From the IMG/VR virus record IMGVR_UViG_3300049491_000348, positions 1 through 23,309 of that record: 23,309 nucleotides of DNA; one strand, given 5' to 3'. The position numbers and the translations under genes were made by a program. Below, one piece after another: positions 7,455 through 15,069 of this stretch. Position 1 is the first letter of the stretch; each line of letters starts with the position of its first letter. Below the pieces are notes generated by a model. The model saw nothing but the letters and a program-made list of their open reading frames with translations, was not told where the DNA came from and ran no database searches. The stretch is from a virus.

Positions 7455-8114
7455 GTGACTACCCCTGTCAATTCAGACAACGAGAAGTTTGGCCCAGGCA
7501 CGCTGAAGATTGGCGCCACTGGGTCCGAAATTGATGCCAGCTGCTATGTCAATGGGCTGCGCATCACTGCCACCGCTGATAGAGGCGACAGCAAGACAAT
7601 GCTGTGTGGCACAACGAAAGCGGGCTCTGTCAGGTACGACTATGAGATGACAGGCAACCTGGACCTGGACCTAAACTCAGGCGCTGATGGGCTTTTCGCC
7701 CTCTCGCAAGAGTCCCCAGGCAGCACCCAGGCCTTTGAGTTCATCCCCAACACTGCTGGGGGCACCAGCGCCTCAGGGCAATTAGTGTTGGACCCCATGG
7801 ACTTTGGCGCTGACGAGTATGGCGCCATCATGGCCTCTGACGTGACCTGGACCCTGGTGGGGCAGCCCACCTACGTCTATGGCACCCCAGCAGCCGTGGC
7901 CATCAGTGGTGTTACGGCTGGCAGCCCTGGCAGCTTCCAGCCCAGCAACGCGCCCATCCCAGCCAACCTGGCAGCACTGAAGGCTGATGCAGTCGTTGGG
8001 GATGCAGGCACCAATAAGCCTGTGGCTGCCTGGACCAGTGGCCAGTCTGTGGTGCTGGGTACGGGGTCGGCGCACTGGGATGGGACAGCCTGGCTGACTG
8101 GTGCTGCTGCCTGA
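7455..8114 (+). CDS. Major tail (tube) protein with C-terminal decoration domain
   Basis: 219 aa, GTG start preceded by GAGAGG. Residues 1-145 are a beta-rich tube domain (FGPGTLKIGATGSEIDASCY, then a region ending MASDVTWTLVGQPTYVYG). Residues 146-219 form an add-on domain (VTAGSPGSFQPSNAPIPANL, AAWTSGQSVVLG, AHWDGTAWLTGAAA) closely resembling the whole protein encoded at 6405. Such add-on domains project from the tail surface in other siphoviruses. The stop overlaps the next start (TGATG). Confidence 0.85.
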   Translation: MTTPVNSDNEKFGPGTLKIGATGSEIDASCYVNGLRITATADRGDSKTMLCGTTKAGSVRYDYEMTGNLDLDLNSGADGLFALSQESPGSTQAFEFIPNTAGGTSASGQLVLDPMDFGADEYGAIMASDVTWTLVGQPTYVYGTPAAVAISGVTAGSPGSFQPSNAPIPANLAALKADAVVGDAGTNKPVAAWTSGQSVVLGTGSAHWDGTAWLTGAAA

Positions 8115-8476
8115 TGGCTGGTGGGGTGAAGGTGGAGGTTAAGGGCGCTGAGCGACTGTCCAGCACCCTTAACGCCGCTGCCTCAATGCTTCTCGACCAG
8201 ACCCCAGCCAACAGGGCTGCTGGTGAGGAGCTGATGCGCACAGCGATGGGCAAGGCCCCCAGGCGCACAGGGCGCCTGGCTGGGTCCATCACTGTGCTGG
8301 GCGCTGACAGGGTTGAGCTGCAGGTGGGCAGCAACCTGCGATATGCCAGCTTCCAGAACTACGGCACCAGGCACAACAGGCCTACCTATTTCCTGACAGG
8401 GGCACTGGATGCACTGACCACAGACGCCTACGTGGCGTATGCAGATGAAGTCATGGGCACAGTCAAAGGGGCATAA
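8114..8476 (+). CDS. HK97 gp10-like neck/tail completion protein
   Basis: 120 aa, overlapping the tail-tube stop by one base. It matches the HK97 gp10 family by the conserved run AMGKAPRRTGRLAGSI followed by a beta region and YASFQNYGTRHNRPTYFL. Members sit at the head-tail joint or help complete the tail. Usually this gene precedes the tail tube; here it follows it. Confidence 0.82.
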   Translation: MAGGVKVEVKGAERLSSTLNAAASMLLDQTPANRAAGEELMRTAMGKAPRRTGRLAGSITVLGADRVELQVGSNLRYASFQNYGTRHNRPTYFLTGALDALTTDAYVAYADEVMGTVKGA

Positions 8477-8479
8477 GCA

Positions 8480-8770
8480 ATGAAGCAGATGGTTATTCAG
8501 ATCATGATGGCCAATGGTGACGCCTGGGAAGTCAGGACCACTACGGGCGATTACGTGGCGTATGACGACACTGGTAAGCGCCAGCGCCCCCAGTGGGGGC
8601 CTATGAGTGAAAACGTGGCGCGCTGGGAGGCGTTCCTGGCCTGGCATGCCTCCAGGCGCCTGGGGCTCTATGACAAGCCCTGGGAGTCATTCCTGGACGA
8701 CTGCGTGAGCGCTGATGGGCAGCCTGTGGACATGGACCCTACCGTGAGGGCTCCTGGGGTCACTGGCTAG
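8480..8770 (+). CDS. Tail assembly chaperone, short form
   Basis: 96 aa (0-frame product), lambda gpG-equivalent by position and size between the tail tube and the tape measure. The sequence is mixed alpha/beta with WEVRTTTGDYVAYDDTGK, then ENVARWEAFLAWHASRRLGL. Chaperones of this class bind the tape measure and recruit tail-tube subunits, and are absent from the finished virion. The last ten codons read past the presumed slip site to a TAG stop. Confidence 0.82.
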   Translation: MKQMVIQIMMANGDAWEVRTTTGDYVAYDDTGKRQRPQWGPMSENVARWEAFLAWHASRRLGLYDKPWESFLDDCVSADGQPVDMDPTVRAPGVTG

Positions 8771-8901
8771 TAGAGCTGTCACTGGCCACCCAGATGCCAG
8801 TGACAGTGCTGCTGCAGCAGGATGATTCAGTGCTGGCCACCATCGTTGACATCTACGAGAAGCGCGCAGCATCCACCAGGAAACAGCGCAGGAGGGCATA
8901 G
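8480..8901 (+). CDS. Tail assembly chaperone, frameshifted G-T form
   Basis: The -1 frame is open from 8716 to the TAG at 8899-8901 and has no usable start near its beginning. It encodes YREGSWGHWLVELS, then ATQMPVTVLLQQ and DDSVLATIVDIYEKRA plus a basic tail, the usual content of the T-like extension in actinophages. If the ribosome slips at C-CCT (8737-8740), the fusion is 140 aa: 87 from the 0 frame plus 53 from the -1 frame. The extension ends three bases before the tape measure start. Confidence 0.75.
8737..8742 (+). other. Candidate -1 slip site
   Basis: CCCTAC. In the 0 frame CCT is read at 8738-8740; slipping back one base re-pairs the proline tRNA on CCC and places TAC in the A site, joining ...DMDP to YREGSW. 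It is not a classical X-XXY-YYZ heptamer, so the exact slip point is inferred. Confidence 0.4.
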
Positions 8902-8904
8902 GCA

Positions 8905-11691
8905 ATGGCACGCTCAGCAAGCCTGTCTATCAGGGTCCTGGTGGATGCTGCCCAGGGCGCCAGTGAGCTGCGCGGGCTGGGTGACTCAGCAGCCACCACA
9001 GGTGATCAGTTTAAGCAGATGCTGGGCGCTGCAGCAGCTTTCGCTGGGGTGACAGCCTTTATTAAGTCAGCCGTTAGTGCAGCATCAGACCTGCAGCAGT
9101 CCACTGGTGGGGTAGAGGCTGTGTTCAAAAACAGCGCCTCAGCAGTCAAGAACTTTGCCAGTGGGGCTGCACAGTCGTTGGGGCTCAGCAAGTCTGCCTA
9201 TCAGGAGCTGGCCACTGTCATTGGGTCGCAGCTCAAAAACGCTGGCACCAGCATGGAGGAGCTGGCCCCTAAGACAAACAGCCTCATTGAGAAGGGCGCA
9301 GACCTGGCTGCCATGTTCGGTGGCACCACAGCTGAGGCTGTGGGGGCGCTGTCCTCAGCGCTGAAGGGTGAGCGTGATCCCATTGAGCGCTATGGCGTTT
9401 CGCTGAACCAGGCAGCCATTGATGCTGAGATTATGGCTAAGGGGATGGACACCAGCACCAACGCCGCTAAGGCTGCTGCCACCCAACAGGCCACCCTTAA
9501 CCTGATCATGAAACAGACAGCGGACAGCCAGGGTGCGGCTGCGCGCGAGGCTGACAGCTACGCCAGTGTGATGCAGCAGCTGAGCGCCATCTGGGAGAAC
9601 ACCATTGCTGAGGTGGGCGCTGAGTTGCTGCCTGCCCTGTCCAGCCTGGTGGGCACCCTGGGTGACCTGGCCCCCGTGGCTGCAGCCATCCTGGGGCCAC
9701 TGGCTGAGTTCGCTGGCTGGGTGCTGCAGCTGCCTGCCCCCATCCTGGCTGTGGCTGCTGGCATTGCCCTGTGGAAGTTCAGCCCCCTGAGTTCAATGCT
9801 GGGCAAGCTGAGCACTGCCCTGTCCTCTGCCACAGGGTCAGCCTCAGGCTTTGCCACAGCAGCCAAGAGCATTGGCAGCGCACTGGCTGGGGGTGCCATC
9901 CTGGGTGGCGCCATGATCATTATTGGCCAGATTGCCAGCGCCTACGCAGATGCCAAAGCCAGGGCTGAGGAGTTCCAGTCTGTGGTCAGCACTCTGGGTG
10001 ATGAGCTGGTGCGCACGGGGGGCAAGGCCACTGATGCCTTCTCAGAACTCCAGCGCGGCACCATGGAGAACACCACAGCCTTTAAGGCCCTGACCAGTGC
10101 TGGCATCAGCTACGGGGATGCCATGAACTTCTTCACCGACCAAAGCAAGCTGAGCAGTGATGCTGTGGATGCCATCACAGCTGCCCTGGGCGAGATGGAC
10201 CCAGCCACCATTAAGTCTGCCCTGGACATGACCAAGAGTGGGGAGGCTGCCAGCAAGTATGCCCAGGAGAAAATGGCGTTCCTGGCAGCTGAACAGCTGG
10301 CCACGGGGGCCACTGAGGACAACTCAGCAGCCACAGCAGAGGCAGCAGCAGCCCAGGCCAAAGCTGCTGCAGAGCAACAGAAGGCAGCAGAGGCAGCAGC
10401 GAAACAGGCTGCAGCACAGACCCAGGTATCGGTGGCCCTGGACACTGTGAAGGCCAGCACTGATGCAGCCTCACGCGCCCTGGACTTTTTCACCCTGGCC
10501 ATGGATAAGGCTGCAGGGCGCCAGGTGTCAGTGGAGCAGGCAAGCCTGGCTGTGCAGTCAGGGCTGGCTGATGTCAGCAAGGCCTTTGCTGATGCCACCA
10601 CTGCTGGCACGTTCAATGCTGACCAGCTGGCAGCCTGGGACTATGCGGCACTGCAGGCCACTGACTCAGGCAGGGCTGTCTACTCATCCCTGAGCACAAT
10701 GCGCACAGGCTATGACCAGGCCACCACTGCTGCCTATAGCCAGGCTGTGGCCAACGGGGACGCAGCAGGCGCCATGGATGCTGCCAGGTACGCAGCCTCA
10801 TTGGCTTATGGGGAGTTCATCACCATGGCCCAGGGCGCTGGCCTCAGTGCCACCCAGGCCCAGGAGCTGGCAGCCAAGCTGGGCATAGTCGAGGGCACCC
10901 AGATTAACGAGAAGACCTTCAGTGTCATCGCTGAGGATGCCCAGGCCCAGGCAGCCCTGCTGGCCGCTCAGGGCGCAGTCATTGACCCAAAGTCCTTTGA
11001 TGTCAGCGCTAATCCCAAAGAGGCCCAGTCCACCATTGGCAGCCTGGTGGGCCAGTCCCTGAAGAACACCCTGGCACTGTCGGCTGACCCAAAGGCAGCT
11101 CAAAGCACCATCAATGGGGTAGTGAACGAGAAGCGCACCACTACCCCTGTCAGGGTCGTTGCTGACCCATCCCAGGCCAACAGCACCATCAATGGGTTCA
11201 CCCAGACGCAACGCTCCACCCAGGTGGAGGTGACAGCCAATGCCACCAGTGCCCTGCAGACCATTGGCAACGTCACTAATGGGCGATGGAATGCCACAGT
11301 GACAGTGGGGGCTGACACTGGCCCTGCCCTGTCCGCCATCAGCAGAGTCGAAGGGGGCAGTTATTCGGCCACCATCGTTGTCTCAGCCAACACAGCTGGG
11401 GCGCGCGCAGCTATCGCAGCTGTGCCCACCAGTGTCAGTGTCGCGCCAGCACCCCCAGCTGGACTGATGGCCATGGGCGCCACAGCCTTTGGCGCCCCCA
11501 CCTTCACCCCAGCTGCGCCACCCCCCTTGCATGGCATCAGCGCGCGCAGCGAGGCCCCCAGTCAGTCAGTGACCTACGAAATTAACGTGAGCAACACCCT
11601 GGACAGTGCAGACACCATCGCGCGCAGGGTGCTGGACGTTATCGAGAAGCGCGAGAGGCGCATTTATGGCATCAGGGTGCAGGCACGATGA
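8905..11691 (+). CDS. Tape measure protein
   Basis: 928 aa, AGGAGGG ribosome site. This protein sets tail length and is ejected at infection. It has an N-terminal helical scaffold-like region (ASDLQQSTGGVEAVFKNSAS, GGTTAEAVGALSSALKGE) and hydrophobic segments near residues 258-292 and 326-348 that could span a membrane. An Ala/Gln/Lys coiled coil follows near 470-512, and a repeat-rich beta tail from about residue 700. By the family rule of roughly 1.5 angstrom per residue the tail would be near 140 nm. It overlaps the next gene by four bases (ATGA). Confidence 0.93.
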   Translation: MARSASLSIRVLVDAAQGASELRGLGDSAATTGDQFKQMLGAAAAFAGVTAFIKSAVSAASDLQQSTGGVEAVFKNSASAVKNFASGAAQSLGLSKSAYQELATVIGSQLKNAGTSMEELAPKTNSLIEKGADLAAMFGGTTAEAVGALSSALKGERDPIERYGVSLNQAAIDAEIMAKGMDTSTNAAKAAATQQATLNLIMKQTADSQGAAAREADSYASVMQQLSAIWENTIAEVGAELLPALSSLVGTLGDLAPVAAAILGPLAEFAGWVLQLPAPILAVAAGIALWKFSPLSSMLGKLSTALSSATGSASGFATAAKSIGSALAGGAILGGAMIIIGQIASAYADAKARAEEFQSVVSTLGDELVRTGGKATDAFSELQRGTMENTTAFKALTSAGISYGDAMNFFTDQSKLSSDAVDAITAALGEMDPATIKSALDMTKSGEAASKYAQEKMAFLAAEQLATGATEDNSAATAEAAAAQAKAAAEQQKAAEAAAKQAAAQTQVSVALDTVKASTDAASRALDFFTLAMDKAAGRQVSVEQASLAVQSGLADVSKAFADATTAGTFNADQLAAWDYAALQATDSGRAVYSSLSTMRTGYDQATTAAYSQAVANGDAAGAMDAARYAASLAYGEFITMAQGAGLSATQAQELAAKLGIVEGTQINEKTFSVIAEDAQAQAALLAAQGAVIDPKSFDVSANPKEAQSTIGSLVGQSLKNTLALSADPKAAQSTINGVVNEKRTTTPVRVVADPSQANSTINGFTQTQRSTQVEVTANATSALQTIGNVTNGRWNATVTVGADTGPALSAISRVEGGSYSATIVVSANTAGARAAIAAVPTSVSVAPAPPAGLMAMGATAFGAPTFTPAAPPPLHGISARSEAPSQSVTYEINVSNTLDSADTIARRVLDVIEKRERRIYGIRVQAR
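11000..11450 (+). repeat. Tandem ~25-aa repeats in the tape measure C-terminus
   Basis: About six degenerate units begin SANPKEAQSTIGS, SADPKAAQSTINGV, ADPSQANSTINGF, ANATSALQTIGNV, GADTGPALSAISRV and SANTAGARAAIAAV. Each is followed by a short beta strand such as TTPVRVV, TQVEVT or ATVTV. The alternation suggests a repeating helix-strand unit. Confidence 0.7.
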
Positions 11692-13631
11692 CCCAGCCTG
11701 ACTGGCTGCCACCGCCGATGCTGCCCCCATCGGTCAGTGTCTGGTCGGCTGGTGTGCAGCTCTCTGATGGGCGAGATGGGGGCAGCCCGCTGAGTCCCAT
11801 GGTGCTCAGCGGGCTGCGCGTCACCTGGGGCAGGGCAACCATTCTCGACCAGCCACCCCCCAGCACCTGTGACCTATCCATGGTGGATGTGTTGGGGGGT
11901 GAGGCGTTCCTGGATGTGGTGGGCATTGGGCGCAGCCTGGAGGTACGCGCGGACAGCATCACCTACCCAGACCCTGGCGCTGGTGGGTCCACTGTCGTTA
12001 TCAATCTGACGATGGACTCCATGCCGGTGGCCATGATCCTGAGCAACGCAGCTGCTGCCATCACCGGTGGGCAGCTGGTCCTGCGCCCAGTGGACAGCAC
12101 TAGGGCTGTGGTGGCCACCTTCACCCCTGGCACCCCTGTGCCAGTGGGGGGCAACCCTGCAGCCTGGGACGCCATACCCAGGGCAGCAGCAGGGCAGAGC
12201 TGGCTGGCTGCAATGGATGTGGCGCTGCCTGCCATGTTCGCTGGCTACTCAGGGTGGCGCGCTGAGGTGGTGCCTGTGTCCTTCACTGCGCCCTGGGCGC
12301 CAGGCACTGCGCAGCCCCCAGCACTGCCCATCACCGGTGGCACCACGCACTCAGGCACCTACCCACCCACCCCAGGCACCTGGCAGGGGGTGCGCGTCAC
12401 CATCTGGCCAACAGGCCCAGCCTGGCAGGAGCTGAACACCAGCACCTGGGACAGCCTGGCAGCTATCCCCACCTGGGATGCGCTATCCACATTCACTGTG
12501 GATAACGTGAAGCTGACAGCCCCCCCAGCTGGCACCCAGCGCAGTGCCCTGGTGTTCAGTGGGCGCATCACTGACATGGAGGCGCGCTTTGACAGTGACA
12601 GTGGCGCAACGCTTATTGACATCACAGCGCAGGACCAGCGCGCTGAGTTGGCCAACAGGGATGTAGGTGATGTGCCCTGGCTGGCTGAGCGCCTGGACGC
12701 CAGGGTGGCGCGCATCATCACCTCCTCAGGGCAGGCCATTGGCTACCGCATAGATACCTCCATGCAAGCCCTGGGGGTGTCCTGGCGCGATATCGACAGG
12801 CAAGGCGCCCTAACCCTTCTCCAGGAGATGGCCATATCGGGTGATGGGGTGCTGTGGGCTGCAGCATCTCTGACGACAGGCCCCTATCTGGACTTTGAAT
12901 CACTAGGTGAGCGCCCAGCCCTGTCAGGCCTCACCCAGGGCGCTGACTCCATCGTTGTCATCGGCCCGATTACCAGCGTGCCTGGCAGCGTGGCCCTGGA
13001 TGCCTGCAGCCTCAGCCGTGAACCCGTGCGCTGGATACAGGATGTGGCTGATGTGTCCACCAGGGTTGCTGTCACCTGGCGTGAACAGACCCTGAACGAC
13101 AAAGGCCAGCCAGCCCCTACTGACAGGGTGGCCACTGCCTCAGATGCTGCACTGGAGGACATCGTTGGCACCAGGCGTATAGCCATCAGCACCCAGCTGT
13201 CAGGCAGCAGTGACGCAGTGACCCTGGCCAACAGCACCCTAGGGCGCACCAGTACCCCAGGGTGGCGCCTGGCAGGGCTGCACTGGGAGGCAGAGACAGA
13301 CGCGCCCATGGACAGCGCTGCACTGGGTCGCATGATGACGCTCCTGGATGGCACCACGCGCAACGGCTGCCCTGTTGTCATCACCAATCTGCCAGCCTGG
13401 TCACCCATCGTGGGCAGAACAGACATCCCCCTGTTTGTGGAGGGGGGCACCTACACCAGCCAGGATGGCGCCTGGGTGCTGGACCTGACTACCAGCGCCC
13501 CCACAGCAGCTGGGCGCAGTGCAGCCTGGCAGGACTTCCCCAGCACCCCCCACCCAGTCACAGCCTGGCGCTGGCAGGACATGGCGCCATCAATCCGCTG
13601 GCTGGACCTATCGGGCACAGCCGTTACATGA
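11688..13631 (+). CDS. Large minor tail protein (distal tail / tail-tip)
   Basis: 647 aa, ATGA-coupled to the tape measure. It is beta-rich with many tryptophans. The segment LVFSGRITDMEARFDSDSG followed by IDITAQDQRAELANRDVGD is a hallmark of actinophage minor tail proteins that combine distal-tail and baseplate-hub roles. The C-terminal part (PIVGRTDIPLFVEGGTYTS, then WVLDLTTSAP) looks like a further beta domain. Normally two or three genes share these jobs; here one gene seems to cover them. No enzymatic motif is evident. Confidence 0.8.
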   Translation: MTQPDWLPPPMLPPSVSVWSAGVQLSDGRDGGSPLSPMVLSGLRVTWGRATILDQPPPSTCDLSMVDVLGGEAFLDVVGIGRSLEVRADSITYPDPGAGGSTVVINLTMDSMPVAMILSNAAAAITGGQLVLRPVDSTRAVVATFTPGTPVPVGGNPAAWDAIPRAAAGQSWLAAMDVALPAMFAGYSGWRAEVVPVSFTAPWAPGTAQPPALPITGGTTHSGTYPPTPGTWQGVRVTIWPTGPAWQELNTSTWDSLAAIPTWDALSTFTVDNVKLTAPPAGTQRSALVFSGRITDMEARFDSDSGATLIDITAQDQRAELANRDVGDVPWLAERLDARVARIITSSGQAIGYRIDTSMQALGVSWRDIDRQGALTLLQEMAISGDGVLWAAASLTTGPYLDFESLGERPALSGLTQGADSIVVIGPITSVPGSVALDACSLSREPVRWIQDVADVSTRVAVTWREQTLNDKGQPAPTDRVATASDAALEDIVGTRRIAISTQLSGSSDAVTLANSTLGRTSTPGWRLAGLHWEAETDAPMDSAALGRMMTLLDGTTRNGCPVVITNLPAWSPIVGRTDIPLFVEGGTYTSQDGAWVLDLTTSAPTAAGRSAAWQDFPSTPHPVTAWRWQDMAPSIRWLDLSGTAVT

Positions 13632-13652
13632 GCAACAGGAGAGGCTAGGAAC

Positions 13653-14042
13653 ATGCCAGCGAACACATCCAGCGGGCTGCCATATCCGCTACCCAGTGAG
13701 CCAGTCAGGGATGGGGCTGATGCCATCAAGAACCTGGCCAATGAGCTGACATTCAGACAGAACGTATCGACAGCTGTAGGGCCATCCTTTGCCTACACGC
13801 GGTATTCAGTCACAACCAATGCGTCTGGCTATTTCGCTACTAGTAAGCCAACGAACATGAAGCTACTGCGAGGCGCCATCCTGGCAGCTGAAACAGCCAA
13901 TTACATGTACCTGGCCCACGTGACCCTGCTACCCAATGCCTCAGGGGGGCTGGATGGTGTGCTGATCCGTGCCGATACCGGGCTGCAGGTGCCGACAACA
14001 GCGTTCATGCTCAACATCATGCAATGGGGGGACCGGCTCTGA
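13653..14042 (+). CDS. Short receptor-binding/minor tail protein
   Basis: 129 aa, ribosome site AGGAGAGG. The N-terminus SGLPYPLPSEPVRDGADAIK followed by NLA is typical of the virion-attachment end of actinophage fibre or receptor-binding proteins. The remainder is a single small beta domain (FAYTRYSVTTNASGYFATS, then YMYLAHVTLLPNASGG). There is no collagen-like shaft or long fibre, so host contact may rely on this small domain plus the large minor tail protein. Confidence 0.7.
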   Translation: MPANTSSGLPYPLPSEPVRDGADAIKNLANELTFRQNVSTAVGPSFAYTRYSVTTNASGYFATSKPTNMKLLRGAILAAETANYMYLAHVTLLPNASGGLDGVLIRADTGLQVPTTAFMLNIMQWGDRL

Positions 14043-14197
14043 TGGATAACGACTCCTGCCAGACGGCAGACTGCGAAATGCTCAACATCCCCATCAGTGG
14101 CCTGGAGGCCATCCCTGCTGAGTTCCTGCCCCCCATCTGTGGCGTATGTGGCCACCCCCTGGGGGCACCTGAAGTGGAAGGACCAGCCAGTGCCTGA
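14042..14197 (+). CDS. 51-aa zinc-ribbon mini-protein
   Basis: ATG overlaps the previous stop (TGATG). Cysteines occur in DSCQTADCEML and in PPICGVCGHPLGAPE; the second CxxC-GHP unit looks like half a zinc ribbon. Function unknown. It overlaps the next gene by eight bases, so it belongs to the same translational unit. Confidence 0.55.
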   Translation: MDNDSCQTADCEMLNIPISGLEAIPAEFLPPICGVCGHPLGAPEVEGPASA

Positions 14198-14348
14198 CAT
14201 CATCCCCACCAGGCGTGAGCCCAGGGGGGACTTCCCCACCCACGATGACGCCAGGGCAGCCCTGCGCCGTGTCCGTACCGCTGAGGATGCAGCCCTGATA
14301 GCCAGGCTGCGCCTGCTGCTGTGGAGGGCGCGCCATGGCCAGCGGTAA
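14190..14348 (+). CDS. 52-aa small basic helical protein
   Basis: GTG start with AGGA a few bases upstream, inside the end of the preceding mini-gene. The product starts PDIIPTRREPRGDFPTHDDA and ends in an amphipathic, arginine-rich helix (LIARLRLLLWRARHGQR). It is not recognised as a known family. Its place directly before the lysin could hint at a lysis helper, but the helix is too charged for a classical holin. Confidence 0.5.
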   Translation: MPDIIPTRREPRGDFPTHDDARAALRRVRTAEDAALIARLRLLLWRARHGQR

Positions 14349-14979
14349 CAGCTATAACGGCTGGCCAGCGAACAGCGACAAAAACGCAATAGGCATAGTG
14401 CCCTTTGGTGACCCCCAGGGGCTGCCATTCCCTGGAGGGGTGAAGTCTGGGGATGTGTTCACAGTCCTGGGCTACGTGGCCATTCAATTCAATGCCAGGG
14501 TTGAGCCCATCGTTTCAGGGTGGGACTGGGGCTACACCTACAAAGCCAACGTGAATAACCCCTCTAGCCTGTCCTGCCATGCCAGCGGCACAGCCCTGGA
14601 CATTAACGCGCCAGATCACCCCAATGGGTCCGGGGGCACCTTCACTGATGCCCAGGTTGGCACCATCTACGCCATTCTGGATGAAGTCCAGGGCGCTGTT
14701 GACTGGCTAGAAGGCTATGACGAAATGCATTTTGAAATATGCGTGAGCGCCAGCACCCTGGCGCGCGTTGCTGCCAGCTTGCCCACCAATGGAGGAGGAG
14801 CCCCCGATATGCCACTCAATGATGACGATATCGAGAAGATACGCAGGGTGATTGATGAGCGGATTAACGCGCATTTCGGCGCAGGTGCCGTGTCTGATCC
14901 TGGCGCAGCCCTCAACAGTGGAGTCAGCCCCAGGATGCACCTGGACAGGCAGGCTGACCTGGCAGCAGACCCTGGCTGA
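14335..14979 (+). CDS. Endolysin, M15-family peptidase
   Basis: 214 aa, overlapping the gene before by 14 bases. M15 (VanY/L-Ala-D-Glu type) peptidases are zinc enzymes that cut peptidoglycan stem peptides. The zinc ligands are visible: SLSCHASGTALDIN gives H82 and D89, and EGYDEMHFEI gives the D129-x-x-H132 pair. The N-terminal NGWPANSDKNAIGI is usual for phage M15 lysins. The C-terminal 55 residues contain a short charged helix (LNDDDIEKIRRVIDERINAH) and no recognised cell-wall-binding repeats. No multi-span holin is adjacent. Confidence 0.88.
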   Translation: MASGNSYNGWPANSDKNAIGIVPFGDPQGLPFPGGVKSGDVFTVLGYVAIQFNARVEPIVSGWDWGYTYKANVNNPSSLSCHASGTALDINAPDHPNGSGGTFTDAQVGTIYAILDEVQGAVDWLEGYDEMHFEICVSASTLARVAASLPTNGGGAPDMPLNDDDIEKIRRVIDERINAHFGAGAVSDPGAALNSGVSPRMHLDRQADLAADPG

Positions 14980-15061
14980 GGCGCCTGCGCTCAACGTCTG
15001 TCGTGAGTGACCTGTGGGTTACCGCAGGCCTTTGCCTACTGATGTTTGGTAGGCTGAGTGT
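14980..15061. other. Lysin-integrase intergenic region with two hairpins; possible attP
   Basis: CCTGTGG-GTTA-CCGCAGG (15011-15028) is a 7-bp hairpin that could end late transcription. Its loop region includes GGGTTACCGCA, identical to the sequence at the Cro-like start. A second inverted repeat, GCCTAC-N9-GTAGGC, spans 15034-15054. Serine integrase attP sites often lie beside the integrase and have imperfect dyad symmetry, so attP may be here; this is not proven. Confidence 0.4.
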
Positions 15062-15069
15062 ATGGACAC
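15058..15069 (+). promoter_or_regulatory. GTGTATGGACAC operator on the integrase start codon
   Basis: Exact copy of the 12-mer at 22154-22165 and of the complement at 1549-1560. The integrase ATG is at its fifth base. A repressor bound here would block initiation of integrase expression. TAGGCT at 15050-15055, six bases before the ATG, could be a -10 for a leaderless mRNA. Confidence 0.6.

Noticed and set aside
10110-10616. 168-codon antisense frame in the tape measure gene
   Set aside because: Ala/Ser/Cys-rich shadow of the alanine-rich coiled coil on the other strand.
12884-13450. 188-codon antisense frame in the minor tail gene
   Set aside because: Low-complexity Ser/Arg/Ala composition, no ribosome site, fully inside a convincing + strand gene.
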